A stretch of DNA of 59,263 bases, from the IMG/VR virus record IMGVR_UViG_3300037096_000007, positions 1 to 59,263 of that record; one strand, given 5' to 3'. Shown one piece after another: positions 8,474-16,952 of the stretch. Each line of letters starts with the position of its first letter. Position 1 is the stretch's first letter. The notes beneath the pieces are model-generated. The model did not search any database. It saw only the letters and a program-made list of their open reading frames with translations, and was not told the origin of the DNA. The DNA comes from a virus. The translations under genes were made by a program, and so were the position numbers.

Positions 8474-9636
8474 TAGGTTCCAGGACGCTTAATAACGCCA
8501 TCGCGATATGCCATGCCAAGCGATGCATTGAATTTGGCTTTATCCGATCCGGTCAGACTGCTTTTGAGCTTATCAACCTGTTGTGGGTCCATTTGATCAA
8601 TCAAAAATGCACGCGGGTCCAAATTCGGAGCAAGACGTGCAGCCTCAGCCGTATATCCGGGACCGCCGACCTTAGCGGCCTCTAACGTTTGGACTTGCTC
8701 CATACGTCGCAACGCGATTGCAGCTTTGGTTACATCAACGTTTGAGAGATCGTTAATGTGAACGTTCGGCGAGCCGCTGATCGTGGTAGCAAGTTGCATA
8801 TCAGTATGAGCGCCAAATCCAGCCGCACGTTGCTGTGTAGCTTGCGTGAGGTATTTATCAGCCTCCGCATAGTTCCTAATCTTCTCGGGATCAATGCCGG
8901 CCCATCGAGCGATTGTCGGGCTTAGACCATATACATACGATTCCATCGCCTGACGGCCAGCCGAACCGGGAGCCGTACCGCCAGGACCAAGCGCCTGCAA
9001 TTTCTGCAATGCTTGTTGCCAGGGAAATATCTCCTGCCCAAAATTTTTGGCCCGAGCCAAATCACCTTGCATAATTTCTGACGACTTATCAGCGCCAAGC
9101 GGCAATCCTGTTGCGGTTGTTCCTTGCGCAGTCTGTGCAGCGAGGGATTGAGATTGCGGAGCGCCAAATTGATCTGGCGGGGCTGTAACGCGCTGAGCAG
9201 CACCTTCCGGTGAAAGAAGCGATGCCATCCCCCGTTTGACGTTGCCAGCGATATCGCCGCCAGCCTTTAGCTGATCGGCGACGGCATTTGGCATACCCAT
9301 GACAGCGGCGGCGGGATATTGCCGAGAGAAATTCGTAACCGCGTTATCTACATCATCCGGCTTCGGGTTTTTGATACCCGCCAAGCTATTCACAACCGCG
9401 CCAGTATAAGCCTTTCGCATCGCGTCTTGCTGCTGAATTTGCGCCGTCTGATTTTGAATTTGCTGGCCGATTAATTGCTGCTGCGGTATTTGACCGAGCG
9501 CGCCGGCCTGCTGCTGCAAAATTCCTAATCGCGTAATGCCTTCGACAGCGCTTACTAATGATTGCGGATTGCTCAGCAGGCTTTGCGGCTGCGCTACGGG
9601 CTGGGGATATAAGGAATCGACCCCGCCGTCAGGCAT
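8473..9636 (-). CDS. Putative ejection/internal virion protein, 387 aa
   Basis: Not recognised by a specific motif. The N-terminal ~75 residues are very Gln-rich (LQQQAGALGQIPQQQLIGQQ), then mixed helical sequence. Gln/Ala-rich helical proteins between the neck genes and the SleB-domain ejection protein are typical of P22-like E-proteins (gp7/gp20/gp16). It overlaps its upstream neighbour by 8 bases and its downstream neighbour by 1 base, consistent with translational coupling. Confidence 0.6.
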   Translation of the reverse strand: MPDGGVDSLYPQPVAQPQSLLSNPQSLVSAVEGITRLGILQQQAGALGQIPQQQLIGQQIQNQTAQIQQQDAMRKAYTGAVVNSLAGIKNPKPDDVDNAVTNFSRQYPAAAVMGMPNAVADQLKAGGDIAGNVKRGMASLLSPEGAAQRVTAPPDQFGAPQSQSLAAQTAQGTTATGLPLGADKSSEIMQGDLARAKNFGQEIFPWQQALQKLQALGPGGTAPGSAGRQAMESYVYGLSPTIARWAGIDPEKIRNYAEADKYLTQATQQRAAGFGAHTDMQLATTISGSPNVHINDLSNVDVTKAAIALRRMEQVQTLEAAKVGGPGYTAEAARLAPNLDPRAFLIDQMDPQQVDKLKSSLTGSDKAKFNASLGMAYRDGVIKRPGT

Positions 9637-10219
9637 TCGGATTACTCGGCGTATAATGCTGCTGAACCATGCGCGCCATCATCCCCATATGGTCGTCGTC
9701 GGATGGCGCCGCTTGCGGCGGTTGACCGGCAAATGCCATTGCATGATGGGCCACCACAGCATCCCTGGCCTGCATGGTTTGCTGAAAATGCGTCTCGGCC
9801 CATTGCTTTTGCTGGAACGGCCTCTCCGGCACGGTCGCAAGCTGCGTCACCGCTTGGGCAGGTGCCATAATGCGATCAGCCACCAATTTAGCCGTCCCGT
9901 CGATAATGGCCGATTTCATGTCGGCTTTGCCAAGATCAGGGTCGGCTAGAAGCCCCTTCAATTCGGCTAGGATGGCGTTGAAATGGCGTAGCGCAGCCAC
10001 GGTCTGTTCATGGGTAGGAGCCGGAGGGGCCTGCGGAGGCTGTCCGGGCTGGCCCTGTGGTGCCATTTGGCCGGGACCAGCCAAAGCGGACGGAGGCTGA
10101 GCCGTCGGCATAGGCGGCGGCTGCCGCTGTTGCAGCATTTCCGGCGGAGGGGGTGGCGTAGAGCCGTTGAGCGCCGAACCACGCGAACGTGGAGATAGGG
10201 AGGCTGTGAGGGCGGCCAT
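9629..10219 (-). CDS. Proline-rich virion-associated protein, 196 aa
   Basis: N-terminal ~70 residues are Pro/Gln-rich and probably disordered. Residues ~75-195 look helical and end in a His/Met-rich region (DDDHMGMMARMVQQHYT). No family recognised. It lies between two likely ejection proteins and overlaps both by 1-8 bases. A helper or component of the ejection set is the simplest reading, inferred from position only. Confidence 0.55.
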   Translation of the reverse strand: MAALTASLSPRSRGSALNGSTPPPPPEMLQQRQPPPMPTAQPPSALAGPGQMAPQGQPGQPPQAPPAPTHEQTVAALRHFNAILAELKGLLADPDLGKADMKSAIIDGTAKLVADRIMAPAQAVTQLATVPERPFQQKQWAETHFQQTMQARDAVVAHHAMAFAGQPPQAAPSDDDHMGMMARMVQQHYTPSNPNA

Positions 10220-10956
10220 TAACCGTAATCCTCTGAGGTCAGGCCTTGCAATGGATTTGCCGCGCTACCACCATAAGCGTCGCCGCTGAATATGTTGCCG
10301 CCACCATAATTCGAGCTAGAGCCGAGCGGGCTATTCGGGTTTCCATAAATTCCTGTATTGCCCCGGTTAAGCAGGCTGCTCAACAGCGTGGCGTTTCCAA
10401 TCCCATTTACACCGCCAGCCAAGGCATTTGCGGAACCAAGCGTACCTGCGGCCTGCGCTTGGCCTATTCCGGTCAAGGTATTGGTCGCCTGTCCGCTAAA
10501 TTGCCCCGCCGATCCAGCCAATGCGCCAGCGGCCTGCGCGCCCGTGCCATAGAGGCTGATAAGCGGATTTATGAGGTTGCCAAAATTTTGTTGCGCGAGG
10601 CCGGTAGCATAATTTGCACCTGCCGCAAGCGTGTTACCACCCAATCCGGTTGTCGTGCCGAGATTTTGCACGGCCTTTTGGCCCCAATCCTGAGCGAATT
10701 GATACCCCGGAATTTGCGATAGCGCAGCGGTTTGATTTGGTCCCGGCGTCAAGAGCGATGACAGAACACTGCCATATTGCTGTCCACCGCTAATATATGG
10801 TGACAAGGCCGATTGCGCCGTATTGAAAAATCCTTGCTGCTGCTGCAATGCGGCTTGTTGCGCGGCAACCTGCTGCGAGGATGCTTCCTGCGATGCGCTC
10901 GATCCGATCAGCGCCGCACCGATGCTTCCTGCTCCAATCGCTGCACCTACCGGCAT
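10219..10956 (-). CDS. Putative DNA-ejection (pilot) protein, 245 aa
   Basis: Starts with a Gly/Ala-rich hydrophobic segment (GAAIGAGSIGAALIGSSAS) followed by a Gln-rich helix (QQVAAQQAALQQQQGF). A segment with SALSPYISGGQQYGS and LSQIPGYQFAQDWGQKAVQN comes next, a pattern I associate with small pilot/'DNA transfer' proteins of podovirus-type neck clusters. C-terminal half is Gly/Asn/Ala-rich. Candidate counterpart of P22 gp7, based on composition and position rather than on a decisive motif. Confidence 0.6.
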   Translation of the reverse strand: MPVGAAIGAGSIGAALIGSSASQEASSQQVAAQQAALQQQQGFFNTAQSALSPYISGGQQYGSVLSSLLTPGPNQTAALSQIPGYQFAQDWGQKAVQNLGTTTGLGGNTLAAGANYATGLAQQNFGNLINPLISLYGTGAQAAGALAGSAGQFSGQATNTLTGIGQAQAAGTLGSANALAGGVNGIGNATLLSSLLNRGNTGIYGNPNSPLGSSSNYGGGNIFSGDAYGGSAANPLQGLTSEDYG

Positions 10957-10965
10957 GGCGTTACC

Positions 10966-11415
10966 TCAATTTCCATACGAGTAGAATTGCGTTGCGGACC
11001 AGCATTGAAAACAACGCAACTTGCCATTTGCTAGAACGAACGGAGCACCGGCACCGAGAGCGTCGATTTGAAATGCGGCGGATGGCGGAAAAATGTTTTT
11101 GTTGGTGCCAGAAGCATTCACAACCCAAATATCATTGCCGGGTTGAAGATTGAGCGCGGCGGCAATTGCGACGCCTGTTCCAGCACCACCTCCCGTTATG
11201 TTGTTCCAATCTGTCGTCAATCCAAGCGCCGTTGCGAGCGTGGCCCCGGTCGCAACCAGAGGGTCACTGACGTTCGGGACAATCCCGGTGCCGGCTCCGG
11301 TGCGCTGATAAAGCGCATTGATAAATCCTGTTCCGTAGCTTGTGGTCGGTATGCCGTTTTGATCGACAAGTTGAGCGCGAGGCTGGAATAGCGCCTGAAA
11401 CTTTGAAATGCTCAT
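10966..11415 (-). CDS. Small structural protein of unknown role, 149 aa
   Basis: No family recognised. Sequence is mostly small and polar residues with predicted beta character (LQPGNDIWVVNASG, GAPFVLANGKLRCF), reminiscent of small head- or tail-decoration proteins. Its start overlaps the end of the gp10-like gene by 4 bases, so it is co-translated with a neck protein. A decoration or tail-needle-associated role is only a guess from context. Confidence 0.55.
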   Translation of the reverse strand: MSISKFQALFQPRAQLVDQNGIPTTSYGTGFINALYQRTGAGTGIVPNVSDPLVATGATLATALGLTTDWNNITGGGAGTGVAIAAALNLQPGNDIWVVNASGTNKNIFPPSAAFQIDALGAGAPFVLANGKLRCFQCWSATQFYSYGN

Positions 11416-12917
11416 GCGCCGCCTGGTATCGGTTCGATATATGCACCATTCAATGCGCCGGACATTTCGGCGGTTGAGCTAATCTCCAATACCCAATCGC
11501 GCGCCAAGCCATTGCCACGCCAACGCATCATCGAACGATAGCGGCCAGAGCTTGTCATTCCGAGCGGCCGATTATTTCCGTATGAGCCGCCGCCGTCGCG
11601 CGAGACGCGAAGGTTGACAGTGGGCGATGAAACCTGAGAGAGCGGCCCAAACCCCGTGCTAAAACCGGCACTCCACGGGCTAGTAAACGATACCGGAACC
11701 TCACCCGTCCCCGCTCGCGTTCCCGTCGAAACATCGGCAACAATTGACGATAGCGTGACGTATTTCAATTCGTTGGTGAAATGAGGAAATGACCTAATCC
11801 ACGGAATAGGCATCCCATTGTCCGTATAGGTGCCTTGGTCAATCTGATAAAGCTGTCCGGTTGCCCAATCCAGCGCAAGATTTTTCCCGTAAGCGTATGC
11901 CGTGAAGGTATTTCTGGCTCTATGCAACACGCCATTATTGTCGATTGAACAATCCTCGAACCATTGTTCGGTCGCTTGGTCGAATGCCCAAGTCTTATCG
12001 GCTGTCGGGAAATGCAATTCGTAGAATGAATGCCCCTCGATCTGATAAACCGACCCTATCGCGTCATCGACACGCGCATAGGTAAGAAGCTCTTTCTCAA
12101 TCGCGTGCGTCGAAATCCTGTGCGCCACATTCTGCGCATTGCCCTGCATGACCATACGGCCACCTTCGGGACTCTGACACAACCAATAGACGTTGCTGTC
12201 CATTTTCTGGACGGAATACACCGCCGCACAGCCCTGCTCGATGATAATTCCGGGCAGGATTTGAAACGGGAACGGGGTAGCTCCCGCATTGAACCACGGC
12301 TCGCTTTTTTGCGGGCCGAATATCCAAACCTCACGCTCAATTGCTACGCAGCAAAGGATGTTATCAGGCCACGCCGTCTTGACACCGATATAGAGCGCAT
12401 TGAACGTCACGGTATCGGATAGCGTGCAATACCATTGGTTCGTAGCAGGATTGTTAAGAATGAGAAATGAATCGATGAAATCAACCCGCGTCGATCCAAG
12501 GAAATTAGGATCGGTGATTTGCGTGAATACGCGGGTTTTCAGATTGATCGTATAGCCCTGCGCAGAGCCATCAACGAGAATGATATTCGTGCCGTTGTCC
12601 GCCATATAGGCAGGCGTGGAAGCGTTCGTGATGACAACGCCGATTTGGGTATATTTCCAATTCGGATCAATGTAATAGACCCGCTGCGCTATGACCGCGT
12701 AAAGATCGCCATTCGTAGCGCGATACAGACAACGGCCAGCGCCAATAACCCCAACATTACTAAGTAGCAGCAAACCAGGCCGTACATACTGCGTCGTCGG
12801 GAATGTCGGTTTTGTTTCCTCAGGGTTGCGTTCGGCATACAGATTGATCGACCGCTGGCTATTCGCGATATAGCTTTCCGATGAATAGGCCCCAGAATTC
12901 AGCGCAATTTGCACCAT
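11412..12917 (-). CDS. P22 gp10-like packaged-DNA stabilisation / tail hub protein
   Basis: 501 aa. The N-terminus (AYSSESYIANSQRSINLYAE, then a 'PTTQYVRPGL' segment) and the long beta-propeller-like stretch of short strand repeats (LYRATNGDLYAVIAQRVYYID..., REVWIFGPQKSEPWFNAG, IIEQGCAAVYSV, VYWL) fit the gp10 family. That protein plugs the portal channel and binds the tailspikes in P22-like phages. Family lengths are around 470-500 aa, as here. Upstream neighbour shares one base with it; downstream neighbour overlaps by 4 bases. It is flanked by the gp4-like and ejection genes, the canonical P22 order. Confidence 0.82.
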   Translation of the reverse strand: MVQIALNSGAYSSESYIANSQRSINLYAERNPEETKPTFPTTQYVRPGLLLLSNVGVIGAGRCLYRATNGDLYAVIAQRVYYIDPNWKYTQIGVVITNASTPAYMADNGTNIILVDGSAQGYTINLKTRVFTQITDPNFLGSTRVDFIDSFLILNNPATNQWYCTLSDTVTFNALYIGVKTAWPDNILCCVAIEREVWIFGPQKSEPWFNAGATPFPFQILPGIIIEQGCAAVYSVQKMDSNVYWLCQSPEGGRMVMQGNAQNVAHRISTHAIEKELLTYARVDDAIGSVYQIEGHSFYELHFPTADKTWAFDQATEQWFEDCSIDNNGVLHRARNTFTAYAYGKNLALDWATGQLYQIDQGTYTDNGMPIPWIRSFPHFTNELKYVTLSSIVADVSTGTRAGTGEVPVSFTSPWSAGFSTGFGPLSQVSSPTVNLRVSRDGGGSYGNNRPLGMTSSGRYRSMMRWRGNGLARDWVLEISSTAEMSGALNGAYIEPIPGGA

Positions 12918-13996
12918 TACCGAACAACGACAACCTTGAACGTGTCGCCCGTGATTTGAATTAGCGCGTTGCCGATATCAATAACGGCCGGAATTTTGGA
13001 GACAAGGCGGATAATGCCGTATCCCGCGAATGAGGCCCAGCGGTTGTACAATATCACAGCCTTTTCCAGTTGACCGCCGTAGATCATTTCCACACACGCT
13101 CCGACATGAAGATCATGGCAATCCTCATCTGCGTGTTGTTCATCGCACCGACCATGACGCTCGAATTCAGTCGCCACGCGATCATGAAAGGCGCGACCGG
13201 ATTGCATCAATTCCGGCGTCTTGCGCACCCAATCGTCATAGCGCAATGCACAGAATGTCATTCCAACAATGCCATCTGATACGGACGACCAGCAATTCTC
13301 GCGCTCGAATTCCTTGGTCCATCCGGCCATCGTAGCAAATATCCGCGCCGCACGATTGTTTCCCGGAATACGGGTAAGCAATGTCACGCAATCGGTATTT
13401 ACGAACATCCAGCGATAAGCGGCGCGCGAAACATAGAGAGCGTAACGCGAATCATCCCGCTCGGCCTTTAGGAAATTTGTATGGACTTCATATGTCCCAT
13501 CAGCCAACCAGCAACAAAGTATTCCACCATGATCGCCCATTAGCAAAACATTGCGCTTATCGGCAACAATCGGCGTTAGGTCCAGACTTTCCATTCCCTC
13601 GACAGCAACATATTTGAACACGGATGGATCATTGACAATCGGATTAATCTCACTGGCATCGAATGATCGCCTTACGAGACTTGTGGGTATTGCATCGGCA
13701 AGAGATCGTCCGGCAGATTCCCCGGCAAGACCGGCCACCAGAGGATGTTCGCCCGCTTGCGTTCCATCATCGCTAATAGGTCGCTCTTTTTCATGAACGC
13801 TATCGACGGGCGCGTTGGCGAATCCGGTGGCATCCGGCTCACTCGGTAAACTTTCGTCTGCGGATCGTACCAGCCGTAATAGAGGGGACGCTGGCGCATG
13901 GTCGATCTTCTCAGATGCTAAAACATCAACGGGCGCAGCCAATCGTTGCGCCCGTTCGGCCTCGCGCCGTTCTTTGCGTTTTTTGCTGCTTCCCAT
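12917..13996 (-). CDS. GNAT/DUF2824-like acyltransferase-type protein in neck cluster, 359 aa
   Basis: Residues ~1-130 are charged and likely disordered (KKRKERREAERAQR at the start). The folded part, from ~130, has a strand-loop-helix order like GNAT acetyltransferases. It includes YALYVSRAAYRWMFVNTDCVTLLTRIP and then NNRAARIFATMAGWTKEFER, which resembles the acetyl-CoA-binding 'N..A..L....GF' end of GNAT folds. Such domains sit next to neck/tail genes in several podophages. Target unknown. Alternative: a purely structural head protein with a degenerate fold. Confidence 0.5.
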   Translation of the reverse strand: MGSSKKRKERREAERAQRLAAPVDVLASEKIDHAPASPLLRLVRSADESLPSEPDATGFANAPVDSVHEKERPISDDGTQAGEHPLVAGLAGESAGRSLADAIPTSLVRRSFDASEINPIVNDPSVFKYVAVEGMESLDLTPIVADKRNVLLMGDHGGILCCWLADGTYEVHTNFLKAERDDSRYALYVSRAAYRWMFVNTDCVTLLTRIPGNNRAARIFATMAGWTKEFERENCWSSVSDGIVGMTFCALRYDDWVRKTPELMQSGRAFHDRVATEFERHGRCDEQHADEDCHDLHVGACVEMIYGGQLEKAVILYNRWASFAGYGIIRLVSKIPAVIDIGNALIQITGDTFKVVVVR

Positions 13997-13999
13997 GGG

Positions 14000-14473
14000 C
14001 TATTTCGCCGACCAGACACCGTTTTTGGCACACGAAAACGTCTTGGCCGCGTAGGTCGTGATCGTCGTGGATGTGGTATTGTTGATCGTATCCTGCGCGG
14101 CGGTAATGCTGTTGTTCGCAATCGCCGGATACACGTCGATTGTATAGGCTGTATTGTCATTGAGCGTGATCTGAGCACCCTGAAAACACGGCGGCAATGC
14201 AACTCCGGTTGCGCCACCTGAGCCAGCCGTATCGACCTCAAGCAATGCAATGCCAGCAGGAAGCTGCAAAGCGGTTGCCTGGGTGGTTCCGACCGCCGTG
14301 AAAGCGTATTGGTATGAATAATTCTGACCGCTCGCCAATCCATTCAGCCACGTTCCATCAACGAGGCCGGGGCCTGTCGCGGGCGTTGGCGGGGTTCCGA
14401 CCACGGCCATTGCCGCGCCAATTGAAGCGCAGACAATTGCGCCGAGAAGCATATCGCGGATGGTTTTAAGCAT
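14000..14473 (-). CDS. Small secreted-type protein in the neck operon, 157 aa
   Basis: Start chosen at ATG 14473 because a GGAG lies 8 bases upstream; the frame is open further upstream but without a good ribosome site. The protein starts MLKTIRDMLLGAIVCASIG and continues to a signal-peptidase-like AMA site. About 125 residues of beta-type, Gly/Thr/Asn-rich sequence follow with two Cys (PPCFQGAQ, FSCAKNG). No family recognised. It lies between the gp4-like protein and the acyltransferase-like protein, where one would expect a virion protein, so it is another case of a signal peptide on a structural-cluster gene. Confidence 0.65.
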   Translation of the reverse strand: MLKTIRDMLLGAIVCASIGAAMAVVGTPPTPATGPGLVDGTWLNGLASGQNYSYQYAFTAVGTTQATALQLPAGIALLEVDTAGSGGATGVALPPCFQGAQITLNDNTAYTIDVYPAIANNSITAAQDTINNTTSTTITTYAAKTFSCAKNGVWSAK

Positions 14474-14486
14474 TGAATATCTCCGG

Positions 14487-15260
14487 TTAATAGTCGCCTG
14501 CATCGTCCGATTGGTACGAATAAGCTCTGTTCCTGTTGCGCAGAAATCCAGGCATCCGCAGCACGCCGACCTGTTGATTGGCGAGACGAATTGTATTGAG
14601 GGCATCACGCGCGAGACTGTCGATTGTCGGGTCAGCTGGCATCTGATAGCTCACCCGCACACGCCGCGCGCCGCACCAATTCAGGGCGGCTTCGTACTCA
14701 GGTGGGAAATTAATCGGTTGCTGTATGCTGCTGAAACGAGGCAGCACCACCTTAAACCCGACATGGATTTCATAAATTGTAGCTTGAGGCACCGGCCACG
14801 GCAGCAAGAGGCCAACCGGCCATAACGGATCATAGAAAATCCGCCATGATAGCGTGCCGATATTCTTGACCGTTATCTGCGAATAATCCTCATGGCTCTG
14901 AATTATTCGGAGCGGAATATCGACGAATAAACCGCCCGGTGGCGATTGATTCAGAAACCGAATAAAAGCATATTCAAGCCTATCAGGCCTCGGATTGATA
15001 TTGATCGGAGCATTAAACCCAACGCCATAGCTTTGAGCGCCGGTCGAGATAACCGAATAGTCCTGAATGCGATAAACCAGCCATCGCTTGCGTGCCCATT
15101 GCGCGAGAAGCCAATTGACCTGCGTAAACGCCCGATTGAGCATTGCTGGCTCAATCGCTTCATCGACGCCAATCACACCGGAATCGACAAGCATATTGGT
15201 GAGCAACGCCCCGCAGGTATCAACCGGAATATTTCCAGCTTCGGCGGGAGGGCCTGCCAT
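14487..15260 (-). CDS. P22 gp4-like head-completion / tail accessory factor
   Basis: 257 aa. The N-terminal half (VDEAIEPAMLNRAFTQVNWL, LLAQWARKRWLVYRIQDYS) and the C-terminal helix (RDALNTIRLANQQVGVLRMP) fit the gp4 tail-accessory family, which binds under the portal ring and connects it to gp10. It is longer than P22 gp4 (166 aa), as in many related alphaproteobacterial phages. No lysozyme motif can be seen. Its place between coat-side genes and gp10 agrees with the P22 order. It starts 3 bases after the preceding stop. Confidence 0.7.
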   Translation of the reverse strand: MAGPPAEAGNIPVDTCGALLTNMLVDSGVIGVDEAIEPAMLNRAFTQVNWLLAQWARKRWLVYRIQDYSVISTGAQSYGVGFNAPININPRPDRLEYAFIRFLNQSPPGGLFVDIPLRIIQSHEDYSQITVKNIGTLSWRIFYDPLWPVGLLLPWPVPQATIYEIHVGFKVVLPRFSSIQQPINFPPEYEAALNWCGARRVRVSYQMPADPTIDSLARDALNTIRLANQQVGVLRMPGFLRNRNRAYSYQSDDAGDY

Positions 15261-15263
15261 TTA

Positions 15264-16082
15264 TCAGGCGGCTTTCTGCACTTCCGATTTCAACCGATCA
15301 AGGTTCCATCGGCCATCGACCTTGATGCCTTTGCGTTCGGCTTCGGCAACCCAAAGCGTTCGTTCTTGATCGGGCGTGAGATTGGTCAATGCAGGAGATT
15401 CGGCCTCGTCCTCAATCGGAACGTAATCGGTAAGCGTTTTCATTGCCGCAGGATCAGCTTCCGGCTGCAAGACCGTTTCCACAACATCCTTGGTCTTTTG
15501 CCAAGCCTGGAATTGCAGGAATTGATCCCACTGTGCCGGATCGACGGTCGAAGGTGCAGCCGGACCATTGGCTTTGAGCGCGGAGGCAACAGCCGCCGCA
15601 ACCTGCGGAATCAGCATTGCCACAAGCTCATTCTGTGCCACGACAGGATTAGCCGGCGAACGGATGTATTCCTTGCCCTGCGCAGCCTTGAGCGGGTCGA
15701 ATTTCAGCGTGCCTTCATACGGCTGCGGCCTCCAAAGGCATTCGTCCTTCCAATCCCAAACATGATCGCGACCATAGCGGCCACGCTCATCAATGGATGC
15801 CTCACGGTAGCAAACGCCCAAATCCGCCGCTTCGTTGGCGTCCTTGACCACGCGCGGTTCCTCGGTCGGATGATAAAGCCAAGCCGGGAATACGCGATAG
15901 CCGGTGCGATTGAAATAATGCGCAATGGCCTTGATGCCGCTCATATCCGGTATGACCGGCTTCGCCGCCGGAGGATTAAATGAAACAATATCACCATCGG
16001 ACAGCATAACCTTCACACCCTCCCCGGCAATATCCGGGGAGAGGACGCCGACTTCACGCCTGGACGGTAGGACGAATGCCAT
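15264..16082 (-). CDS. Unrecognised protein of the coat-neck interval, 272 aa
   Basis: No clear family. Residues ~60-125 are rich in aromatic and charged residues (YFNRTGYRVFPAWLYHPTEE, VCYREASIDERG), the middle is a helical Ala-rich stretch, and the C-terminus (LTPDQERTLWVAEAERKGIK, VDGRWNLDRLKSEVQKAA) looks like a small LEM/SAP-like helical end. Follows the 272-aa Pro-rich gene after 3 bases. A virion or assembly role is suggested only by location. Confidence 0.6.
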   Translation of the reverse strand: MAFVLPSRREVGVLSPDIAGEGVKVMLSDGDIVSFNPPAAKPVIPDMSGIKAIAHYFNRTGYRVFPAWLYHPTEEPRVVKDANEAADLGVCYREASIDERGRYGRDHVWDWKDECLWRPQPYEGTLKFDPLKAAQGKEYIRSPANPVVAQNELVAMLIPQVAAAVASALKANGPAAPSTVDPAQWDQFLQFQAWQKTKDVVETVLQPEADPAAMKTLTDYVPIEDEAESPALTNLTPDQERTLWVAEAERKGIKVDGRWNLDRLKSEVQKAA

Positions 16083-16085
16083 GGA

Positions 16086-16904
16086 TTACCTCCCCGTCCT
16101 TTCGGGCGGAACGGATTGCGGATTGGTATTCGGATAAGACGGCGCGGGCTGCGTCGGCTGGCCTGCCGGGTAATTCGGATTACCCGGCGCATTCGGATCG
16201 GGATATTGTTGCGCCGGGTTGCCGTGCTGGTTTAGCGGAGGCTGATAGCCGGGCGACGGCTGCATTGCCTGAGGAGGTAGACCCTGCGGCGGATATGTCG
16301 GAGGATTAGGCTCGGCAACCGGAGGCGGAACATAATCAGCCGCATTGCCACCATTGCCAAGCGTTTTGCTGAGACGCTCGCGCTGTTTGGTCGCCATGGC
16401 CTCCGCCGCCTCATGCTCGCGCGCAAGGCGCTCGTTGTTTTCCGTGACGCGCCGTGCGGCTTCCTCCTCCTCAAGAGCAGCCTGCTCGTCAGATGCCTCC
16501 TTATTCAGGAGCGTCACCTGTTCGAGCTTGATGCGTTCCACGTCGGCATGAACGGCACGACGGGTTGCATCATCAATGACCAGCACGTCGTTGCCATCCT
16601 CAGCCTTGGCATCGGACGTGGCGATCTTTTCCTCGTCCTCGTTGTCAACGAGCACGGTTACATCGCCATTCGTCCGGTCAACGTGGTAATTCGGCCAGCC
16701 CGGAACGCTGACATGATCGGGCGCACCATCGCGCTTCTGGCGAACGATCTGACTATCGCTCACCTTGACCCATTTCGGCCATTCGGGATTGCCAAACGGC
16801 TTGGCAGGCGGTGCTTGCTCAAGGCCGATAACGTGGCCGTCGTCTTTGTGGACGGCGAAGCCCGTTGCCGGGTTGATTTCGTGGTTTGCGGCATCAAAAG
16901 CCAT
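16086..16904 (-). CDS. Pro/Gln-rich tailed protein downstream of the coat gene, 272 aa
   Basis: Residues ~1-95 form a compact-looking N-terminal domain (PKWVKVSDSQIVRQK, PNYHVDRTNGDVTVLVD). Residues ~110-190 are a strongly charged helix suited to coiled coil (EQAALEEEEAARR, NNERLAREHEAAEAMATKQR). Residues ~200-272 are an extended Pro/Gln/Asn/Tyr tail. No family recognised. First gene downstream of coat in the transcript; a minor head protein is plausible. Confidence 0.6.
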   Translation of the reverse strand: MAFDAANHEINPATGFAVHKDDGHVIGLEQAPPAKPFGNPEWPKWVKVSDSQIVRQKRDGAPDHVSVPGWPNYHVDRTNGDVTVLVDNEDEEKIATSDAKAEDGNDVLVIDDATRRAVHADVERIKLEQVTLLNKEASDEQAALEEEEAARRVTENNERLAREHEAAEAMATKQRERLSKTLGNGGNAADYVPPPVAEPNPPTYPPQGLPPQAMQPSPGYQPPLNQHGNPAQQYPDPNAPGNPNYPAGQPTQPAPSYPNTNPQSVPPERTGR

Positions 16905-16952
16905 GTGAGGCTCCTTTGTTTGAATTAACGTAAGGCGTCGGCATCCTCAATG

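Noticed and set aside
14946-15983. 345-codon plus-strand frame antisense to the gp4-like and neighbouring genes
   Set aside because: Arg/Ile-rich shadow of two well-supported minus-strand genes, without a ribosome site or recognisable sequence.
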